Under the pieces are notes generated by a model. The model saw only the letters and a program-made list of their open reading frames with translations, did no database searches and was not told where the DNA came from. A stretch of DNA of 64,000 bases. Source: Blastopirellula sp. J2-11 (GTDB lineage Bacteria > Planctomycetota > Planctomycetia > Pirellulales > Pirellulaceae). Every line of letters starts with the position of its first letter. Position 1 is the stretch's first letter. The position numbers were made by a program, and so were the translations under genes. Where the stretch lies: NCBI RefSeq assembly GCF_024584705.1, contig NZ_CP097384.1:2418001-2482000 (forward strand), given 5' to 3'. Positions 42,333-53,712 of the stretch are shown in pieces.

Positions 42333-43568
42333 CTAAGGCGCAGCGTTAGGCTTCGACCATTGGATGCGCGAAAGATAGAGACTCGGTTCTCCTGATTTGG
42401 CCCTGCTGCGGCCGGCGACCACCCAAGTCTCCTCCGGCGAGATGTTGGACAAGCCAAAGTTGCCGAAGCCGTCCTTTAGTTTCGGCAAGAGCGTCTGTTC
42501 GGTCTGGCGAAGTACGACCAGCTTTTGGGGGTCGACTTGCGCGATGAATAGCGGAGCCCGGTGGCGAAAGATGTCATCGTTGTCCGCGCCTTTTCTGGTG
42601 TAGGCGAGAAACAGGCCATCCGAATGGGTCACCCAATGTTGTTGTGTGTTGTAACTTCCGAGCGGTTGACCGTCGTCAAAGGCCCACGGCTTGGGCTTAT
42701 CGAAGTGAAGCCCGTCTTGGCTGGTCGTGACATAGGCTCCACGGTCATTGCGCAGCGTGAGAAAAAAAGTCTCCCCAAACTTGGTGAGCGAAGGCTCGAC
42801 AAAGCCTCGGTCGATGTCAATGGATAGCGCATTTCCTTGTTCTTCGACGCGAAGCGTTTTCCCATCAAACTGACAGCGAAGCACCATCGCAAAGTGGCGG
42901 CTATCGTTTCCTGCGCCTCCAAAATAGATCGGTAGCAAGATGTCGCCATTCGGAAGATCGTAACGCTGCGAGCAGCCGGAGCGAGCGAAATGGAACTGGG
43001 GCGAATCTGGTAGCTCGACTTTTTTCCACGGAGCCCATTGATGCGTGCGGGGATCATAGGCCGAATAAGCGATGTCGCTGCCGCCGTTAGGAGCATGTTT
43101 CTTCAGCTTGGGATCAAGCCAAAACGTTGCGCCAGTTAGTAGCAACTTGCCTGACTTTGCGTGCCACTGTGGGGTCATGTCGACCGGAACCTCAATCAAC
43201 CCGTTCGCCATGGTGCGACGATCCAGCGCCGGATCTTGTTGCGGACCTTGCCAGGAGTTGCCGTGATCGTCGGACCACATGCTGCTCATGCCGTGGTACA
43301 TGTGCGTGCCGTTTCCATCAATCGCTTGCAGCGTGATGACCTCCAGGGGCTGATCTGCGCTGGGTTCGCCTGGGCGCTTTGGTATCTTGCCTGGGCGAGC
43401 TTGCATCCAGTAAGTGCCATCGTCCGGCGCATTCAAGGGAGTTTCGACCGTGATCGATTTGATAAGCAGTTCCTCGGCCTGGCTAACAGCCGGCAGCAAT
43501 GCCAGGCAAAGGAGAACGGCGCAGAATTTATTGCCCAAGAGGGCAATTTGATGAAACGGAATCGGCAT
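42333..43568 (-). CDS. Secreted sialidase/neuraminidase-like BNR protein
   Basis: A 411-residue protein starting MPIPFHQIALLGNKFCAVLLCLALLPAVSQAEE, a signal peptide. It has Asp-box style turns (SMWSDDHGNSWQGP, TTSQDGLHF) and the phrases SDIAYSAYDPRTHQWAPWKKV and GDILLPIYFGGAGND typical of six-bladed sialidase-fold proteins. The arginine triad is not convincingly identifiable, so activity on sialic acid is not certain; related planctomycete proteins act on other glycans. It is the last gene of the operon that runs from DUF1559 gene 4 through the aldolase. Confidence 0.78.
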   Translation of the reverse strand: MPIPFHQIALLGNKFCAVLLCLALLPAVSQAEELLIKSITVETPLNAPDDGTYWMQARPGKIPKRPGEPSADQPLEVITLQAIDGNGTHMYHGMSSMWSDDHGNSWQGPQQDPALDRRTMANGLIEVPVDMTPQWHAKSGKLLLTGATFWLDPKLKKHAPNGGSDIAYSAYDPRTHQWAPWKKVELPDSPQFHFARSGCSQRYDLPNGDILLPIYFGGAGNDSRHFAMVLRCQFDGKTLRVEEQGNALSIDIDRGFVEPSLTKFGETFFLTLRNDRGAYVTTSQDGLHFDKPKPWAFDDGQPLGSYNTQQHWVTHSDGLFLAYTRKGADNDDIFRHRAPLFIAQVDPQKLVVLRQTEQTLLPKLKDGFGNFGLSNISPEETWVVAGRSRAKSGEPSLYLSRIQWSKPNAAP

Positions 43569-43692
43569 CGATGAATACTCTGCGACTGCGATGAATGGTG
43601 AGGGTGATGGGGATCAGCGGGTTGGCCTGGTTGCACGGAAGGAGATTGCCGCCCAGGCGAGCGAACGTCGCTTCATCTTCTCGCGCGCCGAA

Positions 43693-44511
43693 TTAAGCGA
43701 TCATGCCTTGCGTTTCTGGTTTTCGCTTTTTGTCGTTCGGTTTGAGTTCGGATTGAATGTGAGTTAGCTCAGCACGAAGTTGCTTGACGAACAGGGAAAT
43801 GTCGGCGCTATGGATCAGCATGTTGAGTCCCTCGCGCAGCCAGTCCACCTCTTGCGCGACGTCGCCCCAGAAATGAATTCCGGCGCCAATCTGGCAAGCG
43901 CGTGCTTTGCGGATGATCGTCTGTATCGCCTGGTCAAATCGCGGATGATCGTACTGTTCAGGGATCCCCAGACTGCAGGAGAGGTCATGGGGGCCTACTA
44001 AAACGGCGTCTAGTCCTTTGACGGCCAGCATGTCGTCGAGCGCCGCGATCGCAGGCGTGCTTTCGACGTTGATGACCAGCGAATGTTGCGAATTATGCTG
44101 TTCGATATATGTCTGCAATTCGGGCTCCAACGCCTCCCCCTGCAGGTAGCGTTTTAGTCGCTCTCCTTTCAGCGGGCGACACTTGACAGCGCCAACCAAT
44201 GCGCGGACCTGATCTGCGGTCTCAACATAAGGAGCAATGACGCCCGCTGCGCCTCCATCCAGAACCATCGTCGCGAGATTCGGATTGGGCTCGGGAATAC
44301 GGACCAACGGCGCCATGCCAAGCTGTTGATAAGTCTGGCACATCCAGGAAAGCTCGGCGCGATCCAAGGCGATATGCTCGGTATCGATGAAGACAAAATC
44401 GAGCCCGCTGTCGGCTAGTGCCGCCGGTAAGCGGGGAGAAGGTGATGTAATCAACGTGCCATACGTCGGGCCTGCAAGCCGCAGCGCCGCCGCCAACTCT
44501 TTTCCGTTCAT
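43693..44511 (-). CDS. HpcH/HpaI family aldolase
   Basis: A 272-residue protein from ATG 44511 (MNGKELAAALRLAG); the frame to 44730 overlaps the lipoprotein gene and has no support. Class II pyruvate-aldolase features: FVFIDTEHIALDRAELSWM with the metal-adjacent glutamate, APLVRIPEPNP, DGGAAGVIAPYVETADQ and DAVLVGPHDLSCSLGIP. It splits 2-keto-3-deoxy sugar acids or similar into pyruvate and an aldehyde. It is cytoplasmic, between the sialidase and the lipoprotein, suggesting catabolism of the sugar released outside. Confidence 0.9.
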   Translation of the reverse strand: MNGKELAAALRLAGPTYGTLITSPSPRLPAALADSGLDFVFIDTEHIALDRAELSWMCQTYQQLGMAPLVRIPEPNPNLATMVLDGGAAGVIAPYVETADQVRALVGAVKCRPLKGERLKRYLQGEALEPELQTYIEQHNSQHSLVINVESTPAIAALDDMLAVKGLDAVLVGPHDLSCSLGIPEQYDHPRFDQAIQTIIRKARACQIGAGIHFWGDVAQEVDWLREGLNMLIHSADISLFVKQLRAELTHIQSELKPNDKKRKPETQGMIA

Positions 44512-44692
44512 GCATTCTCTGCTGTTGATGGAACGTCTGCATTTCGCATGTATCGCGATCGTATCGTCGAAGGCGACGTCAGGCCGTTTTGAAGTGATGC
44601 GACTAAAGATCGCGGCTCGACCATTTACGCCGTCGCTCACAGCGCACGAGGGGAACTTGTTTCCTGCGCCGTTGCGAACTCTTCCCTTTGTG

Positions 44693-45091
44693 CTATTCCA
44701 GGTCGAAGTTTTGCTGCGTCCCTTCCGCATCCTTAGTGATTTCGATTTCTAGCGAGGTCCGATCGTTGTATTTGGCAGGGATATACTGATCCATTGGCTG
44801 GATATCCCCTTCTGGGACTGGCTGGCCGCTGGGGCGGAATCCGGAAATCTTCACCAAAAACTTACCGATTGGTACGCCTCCCTTGTTGTTCGCCAGGTAG
44901 TTGCCGTTTTCGATAATAGCGCCTGAAGCGGGATTCGAGCTTCCAGCAGCCGGCGTAAAAAGGATGTCTCCGTTTTCGATGGGAGCGCCTTGATAGGTGA
45001 CCTTTCCCGAAACGATCACTCGTTCGGGGCCGCTTTGAACGCCGCCGCAGCCGGCGAGAAGCATCGCAGCAACAACAAACCATCGTTTCAT
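44693..45091 (-). CDS. Lipoprotein with TTR-like domain (partner of DUF1559 4)
   Basis: A 132-residue protein from ATG 45091, MKRWFVVAAMLLAGC with Cys15. Core VSGKVTYQGAPIENGDILFTP, then PIGKFLVKISGFRPSG and YIPAKYNDRTSLEIEITKD. The C-terminus ends at QQNFDLE. It lies 192 bases past the DUF1559 gene at 45284 and 181 bases before the aldolase, on one strand. The longer frame to 45268 has no signal peptide. Confidence 0.85.
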   Translation of the reverse strand: MKRWFVVAAMLLAGCGGVQSGPERVIVSGKVTYQGAPIENGDILFTPAAGSSNPASGAIIENGNYLANNKGGVPIGKFLVKISGFRPSGQPVPEGDIQPMDQYIPAKYNDRTSLEIEITKDAEGTQQNFDLE

Positions 45092-45283
45092 TTTGAACTC
45101 ACTTCTGTTGCAGATGCGCTTGTCGTGGGGATCGCATCCGCTTGGTAGGGGCCTGGGATGTAGTGGGCGATGACCAGGGGCAAGTTGGTCGAGTGCAGTC
45201 CCTGCCGCGAATTGGTTGACTTGCATCCACCATTCTCTGACGCTGCGGGGACAGCATTCGCAACTCACGTAGAAACATGTGGC

Positions 45284-46210
<927 letters not shown>

Positions 46211-46587
46211 GACGAACCTCCAGAAGGGGCGGAATAAAGAGATAAGGGAATAGGCGTACGAAGGGGGATTTTTGGAGCAACGTCGATCGGCGCCAGCGGT
46301 ATTTTCGCGGTGCTTGGGCCATCTCTCCCCAAGCGTCGACTCGCGACGCAGTTGCGCCGGTTCAGCGTTGCAATAAAAGGAATGTAAAGGATTTATTATT
46401 CGAGGTCAATTAAAATGACTTTGCCCCAGAAATATATTGGAACAACTCCTTTAATGGGGATAAAACATTGAAATGCTGCCGTATCCGGCGTCATGATTCG
46501 GCCGAGAAGCGTCCATGCCGCAGGAAATAAAACCGCAGACTGGAAATAATAATTGCTGGCGAGTTCTTTTTCTGCTAATCTCATCGC
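46211..46587. other. Divergent control region between DUF1559 gene 4 and the regulator
   Basis: This 377-base gap is AT-rich near 46380-46470. No clear operator or promoter could be picked out. The 62-residue minus ORF at 46396-46584 is not convincing. Confidence 0.4.
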
Positions 46588-47688
46588 ATGTCAAACATCC
46601 AGCAATCCGCCACGATCGCAGAACTCGCCGGTAAAATTGAAGCCGACATACGCCAACGCGGTCTGAGATCTGGAGACCATTATCTAACGACGGCGGAAAC
46701 GGCGCGGATGCTGCATGCGGGAACCGCGCCGACGACGCAGGCGTTGCAATTGCTGGTCAAACGCCGAGTGATTCAGCGGAAACAACGTGTCGGCACCGTG
46801 GTAGGGAAAGATTTTGACGCCGAGAGCGAGGGGCCAGAACTCAAGCGAGTTCATGTGTTGATGTACGATCATCACCTGATCGAAGAAGGTATTTTCACCA
46901 CCGATTCGCTCTTTGGGCTTCAGAACGCTCTGCCGGGTACGCATGTAACGTTCGATTTCGTTCCCCTTTCGGCCCACGAAGAGGAACGCTATCTCCGTGA
47001 GATCATTAGCGAAGCGATGGGGAGACGCCGGAGCGAAGGATTTATCCTGTTCAATTCGACGGTTCAAATCCAAATGGCGTTTCGCGATACCGGTTTGCCG
47101 ACTGTCGTCGCCGGCAGTCTCTATGCATCGAGCCAAGGGCTCTCGTGCATCGATCGCGACCAATTGCAGCTGGGGCGTTTGCTAGCCAATTACCTGCTCT
47201 CCAAAGGGCATCGCAAGATTCTGATGATCACTCGCCAGCGTCCTGGGTTGGGAGCGGGGGATTATCGGGTTGCGGATGCGATCGCAGAAATTGCTTCCAG
47301 CGCCGGACTTTCGGCAAACGCGCTGATCGTACGCAGCTTGCCGCATGATCCGAAAATTGTACGCGGAGAGATTCAGCACTTTCTCGAGACGTGTGATGAT
47401 CTGCCGGGGATCTTGCTGCGACCATGGCAAATGATCGAACCCATTTATGAGGCAATTGAAGCCGCCGGCCTCACGCCGCAAAAGGACGTCGCCGTCGCCG
47501 TCGCCGATTACTTTCAGGGACCTTCTTCCAAGCCGCTTCCCTATCCAGCGATTCGATCGACCATGACCCCCGAGGATCAAGGTTTTCAATGGGGGCAGCT
47601 ACTTCTCGAGAGTTCCAGAAGCGGAAGCTCCAACTCCAAGTCCGTGCTCGTCCCGGTGCGGCTTGAGATTCCTGACGAACTGAGCTGA
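46588..47688 (+). CDS. GntR-type winged-helix regulator with LacI-like sugar-binding domain
   Basis: A 366-residue protein. Residues 1-75 form a winged helix (AELAGKIEADIRQRGLRSGDHYLTTAETARML ... ALQLLVKRRVIQRKQRVGTVV), the GntR pattern. Residues 85-366 are a periplasmic-binding-like sensor, including GFILFNSTVQIQMAFRDTGLPTVVAGS, SCIDRDQLQLGRLLANYLLSKGHRKILMI and PEDQGFQWGQLLLE. It is divergent from the DUF1559/lipoprotein/aldolase/sialidase operon, which it probably represses until its sugar is present. Confidence 0.85.
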   Translation: MSNIQQSATIAELAGKIEADIRQRGLRSGDHYLTTAETARMLHAGTAPTTQALQLLVKRRVIQRKQRVGTVVGKDFDAESEGPELKRVHVLMYDHHLIEEGIFTTDSLFGLQNALPGTHVTFDFVPLSAHEEERYLREIISEAMGRRRSEGFILFNSTVQIQMAFRDTGLPTVVAGSLYASSQGLSCIDRDQLQLGRLLANYLLSKGHRKILMITRQRPGLGAGDYRVADAIAEIASSAGLSANALIVRSLPHDPKIVRGEIQHFLETCDDLPGILLRPWQMIEPIYEAIEAAGLTPQKDVAVAVADYFQGPSSKPLPYPAIRSTMTPEDQGFQWGQLLLESSRSGSSNSKSVLVPVRLEIPDELS

Positions 47689-47921
47689 AAAGCAAAGTCT
47701 GGCGGATGCGGCTGAGACAATCTGTCGCATCGGAAACCCACGCACTCAGACCCAACGGGCCCCCTCGGTGCTCCCGACGGTCCGGCCAGAAAAAATGATG
47801 CGGTCCTATCCGATTGTTCCACATCCGAGTGTGGGTAAGTGAACAACTCGCCAGGGTAGCGCCTTTCCCGCAACTCCCGTAGGGACGATAATTGAAGAAA
47901 AGCCCCCCCGGGAGAAAACCG

Positions 47922-49316
47922 ATGCCCACAAATCTCTTCGGCAAATTGCCGACTGTTAGTGAATTGCTCGAACGGCCGCCGCTGAAGAAATTGCGAGAGA
48001 CGATGAACCCGCAGGCGCTGGTAAGCAGCGTCGGCGCTTATTTGGATCGGTATCAGCGCGACTTCAAAACGCGCGTCGCCGATTTTCCGGCGCCCAAGCT
48101 GCATCATTTGGCCGAGTCGATCTCGCGTTGGCTCTCAGGCGACGCGCCTCCTGGGATTCGTGCGGCGATCAATGCGACCGGCGTGGTGCTGGCTCCAGAG
48201 CTGGGCAAATGTGCGCTTCCCGAACGCGCGATCCAAGGGGCGTATGCTCGTCTGCGGGATTATCACACGACGCAGTTCGCTGTGGAGACCGCCAAGTCCG
48301 GCGTATCGCAAGCCGAGACGGCCAAGCTGATCGCCGAGTTAGCGGTTGCCGCTGAAGCGGCGATCGTCAACTCTCGGATGGCCGCGCTCCACTTGGCGCT
48401 GAACGAATTAGCGGTGGGTCGCAAGTTGATTGTGGCTCGCGGGCAATTGGGCGAGACGTTCGATGCGATTCATTTGCCTCATCTAATCGCCGGCGCTGGA
48501 GTTCGCTTGGTGGAAGTGGGCGCGAGCAACAGCGCCACGATCGCCGACTACGAAAATGCGATCGATGACGAAACGGCGGCGATCCTCTCGATTGACGCGA
48601 GTAACTTTGCCGGCGTTACGACCTCGACGCAACCGAGCCTGGTCGAACTAGCGGCGCTGGCCAAGTCGCGCCGCATTCCGCTGCTGCATGACGTGGGAGT
48701 CGGCGGATTGCAGAATCGCGACGAGTATCGCGAACTAGGCGTAGATAGCGTGCAGGCCGCGATCTCGCTGGGCGCTGACCTGGTGATCGCCGCTGGCAAT
48801 CACTTGCTGGGCGGCCCCGATGCGGGACTGCTGGTGGGTCAACGGAAGTTGATCGAACAGATTCGTCAGTCGGCTCTCTTTCCGCTGGTCGCTTCTTCTC
48901 CCCTTTCGTTGGCCGCGTTGACCGAGACTTTGGAAATCTATCGAATGGGAGAGTTGGTCAACGACGAGATCCCCCTGCTCTCGTTGCTGACGACCTCGCA
49001 GGCGAATCTGGAACTGCGGGCCAATCGTTTGGCCGAGCAGATCATCGCATCGCCGCTGGTCGAATCGGTCGCGGTCGAGCCGTGTAAGGCGCATCTGATC
49101 CCGGGAAGCATGCCGATCGATTCGGTTTGCGTTTCGATTGTGCCTGCCGATGGCGATGTGCCGGCGTTCTGTGCGCGTTTGCAGGAGAGTTTGTATCCAC
49201 TTTTTGTCCGCTCGACGGCGGGTCATCTTGAGATCGACTTGCGCACGATTTTCCCGAGACAGGACTTTTTGATCGTCGGAATGTTCCCATTGGGACTGGA
49301 AGAACCCTCCCAATAG
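47922..49316 (+). CDS. SelA homologue (L-seryl-tRNA(Sec) selenium transferase-like) without the PLP lysine
   Basis: A 464-residue protein from ATG 47922, with GGGAG 8 bases before; a TTG at 47892 is in frame but unlikely. The length and fold match SelA: N-terminal SVGAYLDRYQRDFK region, IRAAINATGVVLAPELGKCALPERAI, VNSRMAALHLALNELAVGRKLIVARGQ, LLHDVGVGGLQNRDEY. The place where SelA has the PLP-binding lysine in a SGDKLLGGPQAG motif reads AGNHLLGGPDAG: His294 (codon 48801-48803) replaces lysine. Aspartate before it is Asn. It is therefore probably not a selenium transferase. No selB, selD or tRNA-Sec is nearby. Confidence 0.85.
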   Translation: MPTNLFGKLPTVSELLERPPLKKLRETMNPQALVSSVGAYLDRYQRDFKTRVADFPAPKLHHLAESISRWLSGDAPPGIRAAINATGVVLAPELGKCALPERAIQGAYARLRDYHTTQFAVETAKSGVSQAETAKLIAELAVAAEAAIVNSRMAALHLALNELAVGRKLIVARGQLGETFDAIHLPHLIAGAGVRLVEVGASNSATIADYENAIDDETAAILSIDASNFAGVTTSTQPSLVELAALAKSRRIPLLHDVGVGGLQNRDEYRELGVDSVQAAISLGADLVIAAGNHLLGGPDAGLLVGQRKLIEQIRQSALFPLVASSPLSLAALTETLEIYRMGELVNDEIPLLSLLTTSQANLELRANRLAEQIIASPLVESVAVEPCKAHLIPGSMPIDSVCVSIVPADGDVPAFCARLQESLYPLFVRSTAGHLEIDLRTIFPRQDFLIVGMFPLGLEEPSQ

Positions 49317-49427
49317 GCCGTTTGGCGGCCAACATTGCTGGGATTCATTGCGAAAGCCGCTTCCTCAGCGTAGTTTAAGGAGAATTCATCGCCTTTGGGC
49401 TTTCGGTAATTTAGATCAGTGGGTGAG

Positions 49428-50255
49428 ATGTTACGACTTGCGATTTTGATCTGGCTGGCCAGCGTCACATTTTGTGCGGCGCAGGATGCTCCGGATCTGC
49501 TCACTCCCCATGACCACCACGAATGGGCGCGCTTTGCCCCTGGCTCATGGAAGAAGCTGCGTCATACGACACAGGTCTATAAGGATGGCGTGGCCGGCGC
49601 AACCAACGTGTCGACGCAGACGATCCGTCTGAAAGAAGTGGGAGACAACTATGTGGTGTTGGAAACAACCTCGCAGTCGGAAGTGGGGGGGCAAGTCTTC
49701 GATAAGCCGACGCTCTCGTTTCGTAGCGGTCTCAGCGGCGAGCCTGATCGCTATACGGCGACAGTAACCCCAGGCGAGCAAGAGGCGCTGTCGGTCAACG
49801 GCGTGACCTATCCCTGCCAGTTACGAAAAGTGGTGATTACCGGTCCATCGGAAGAAATCAGCGGCAGCATTCTGTATTGTCCGCAGACCGCGCCGTGGGT
49901 ATTGCGGCGGCGATTTGAAGCGAAAGCGATCGGCGGGGATGTGGTCACCAAAACGATCGCGACCGACCCAATCGCACTGGAAATGCCGTTCCCGGTGTTG
50001 GCCGAGAGCAAAACGGTCGCCTTTTTTCGGACGCGGATTATTATTCCGGAGAAAACTTCGACAACTTCGGTAGAAATTCATTGCGCTGATGTCCCTGGCT
50101 TTGTCGTTTCCAGCTCGAGCACGACGGTCGACTCGTCCGGAAAGACGATTAACCGCACGACGACCAATCTAATCAGCTACGAAGCGACCCCGGCCGAGCA
50201 GACATCGGCTACCGCGATTCGCCGCCGCGGGCTGTTTAGCCGCCGCAATCGCTAA
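49428..50255 (+). CDS. Secreted hypothetical protein
   Basis: A 275-residue protein; the ATG at 49428 gives MLRLAILIWLASVTFCAAQ, a signal peptide; GTG 49419 is an alternative. The mature part is mostly beta, with TLSFRSGLSGEPDRYTATVTPGEQEALSVNG and GSILYCPQTAPWVLRRRFEAKA, and ends in a basic stretch RRRGLFSRRNR. I know no family, though similar single-domain secreted proteins are common in planctomycetes. It lies between the SelA-like gene and guaB on the same strand; a common operon is uncertain. Confidence 0.7.
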   Translation: MLRLAILIWLASVTFCAAQDAPDLLTPHDHHEWARFAPGSWKKLRHTTQVYKDGVAGATNVSTQTIRLKEVGDNYVVLETTSQSEVGGQVFDKPTLSFRSGLSGEPDRYTATVTPGEQEALSVNGVTYPCQLRKVVITGPSEEISGSILYCPQTAPWVLRRRFEAKAIGGDVVTKTIATDPIALEMPFPVLAESKTVAFFRTRIIIPEKTSTTSVEIHCADVPGFVVSSSSTTVDSSGKTINRTTTNLISYEATPAEQTSATAIRRRGLFSRRNR

Positions 50256-50347
50256 GCGGCCCGGTGAGGGAAAGTCAGTAAATAGTCGGCTTTCCTGCCT
50301 GCGACTCCCCGTGAGAGCGTTGCCAGCAGTCGCGTTGGCCGCAATAA

Positions 50348-53111
<2,764 letters not shown>

Positions 53112-53146
53112 GAACTACGAAGCTTGCTACTTGGGAGCGATTGGTA

Positions 53147-53184
53147 AAAGCGGCGGGATCGTCTGATCTCGCCGCTTTATTTTC
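53147..53184 (+). terminator. Rho-independent terminator after the SHD1-like gene
   Basis: AAAGCGGCG...GATC and GATC...CGCCGCTTT pair over 14 bp (one G-T), with a 4-base loop and TTTATTTTC downstream. It lies 35 bases after the stop. Confidence 0.85.
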
Positions 53185-53263
53185 TTGGGAGAATTCTTGC
53201 TGCGTTCTCTAATAGTCTCGTCTGACTGACGAATGGATAGACGAACCCCCAGGAGAACGAGTC

Positions 53264-53677
53264 ATGCGTCGCGCTTATCGATATCAGCCATACCGCTACC
53301 AATCTGAATTGAAGTTCTTCGGTCTGCCGATCGTCAGCATCGCCTATGGGCCGAAAGGCGTCGAGCCGATGGGCGTCGCGCGGGGAGTTTTCGCCTTTGG
53401 CGATGTCGCGATCGGCATGTTCGCCTCTGGCGGAATCTCGATTGGACTCATTTCTTTTGGCGGTCTATCGATCGGAGCGATTGGGCTGGGAGGAGTCGGG
53501 ATCGGCATCCTCGCTGCCGGCGGCCTGGCGATAGGGATTTTAGGCGCAGCCGGCGGCTGCGCGATCGGCGCCATTGCGGTCGGAGGGTGCGCCATTGGCT
53601 GGCAAGCCTTTGGCGGAACGGCGATTCGGATTCCCGAGTTGTTCTCGACGGCGATCGCCTATCTACCCTGGCGATAG
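53264..53677 (+). CDS. Gly/Ile-rich repetitive protein
   Basis: A 137-residue protein with AGGAGAACGAGTC before the ATG. After 38 ordinary residues (YRYQSELKFFGLPIVSIAYG) the chain becomes a regular series of about ten units of the type GG-(V/L/I)-x-I-G-x-(I/L)-x-x-x-G-G, e.g. ASGGISIGLISFGGLSIGAIG. The periodicity of roughly 8 and the small side chains suggest a beta-solenoid or a stacked beta-roll with glycine turns; alternatively, a membrane-embedded helix-hairpin. It ends FSTAIAYLPWR. I recall no family name. It stands alone, after the terminator. Confidence 0.75.
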   Translation: MRRAYRYQPYRYQSELKFFGLPIVSIAYGPKGVEPMGVARGVFAFGDVAIGMFASGGISIGLISFGGLSIGAIGLGGVGIGILAAGGLAIGILGAAGGCAIGAIAVGGCAIGWQAFGGTAIRIPELFSTAIAYLPWR

Positions 53678-53712
53678 GCGGCCTATCGTTGCTTATCGAT
53701 TCACGCCGCAAA

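Noticed and set aside
46396-46584. 62-residue minus ORF before the GntR/LacI-type regulator
   Set aside because: It lies in the divergent control region and has no ribosome-binding site or recognisable motif.
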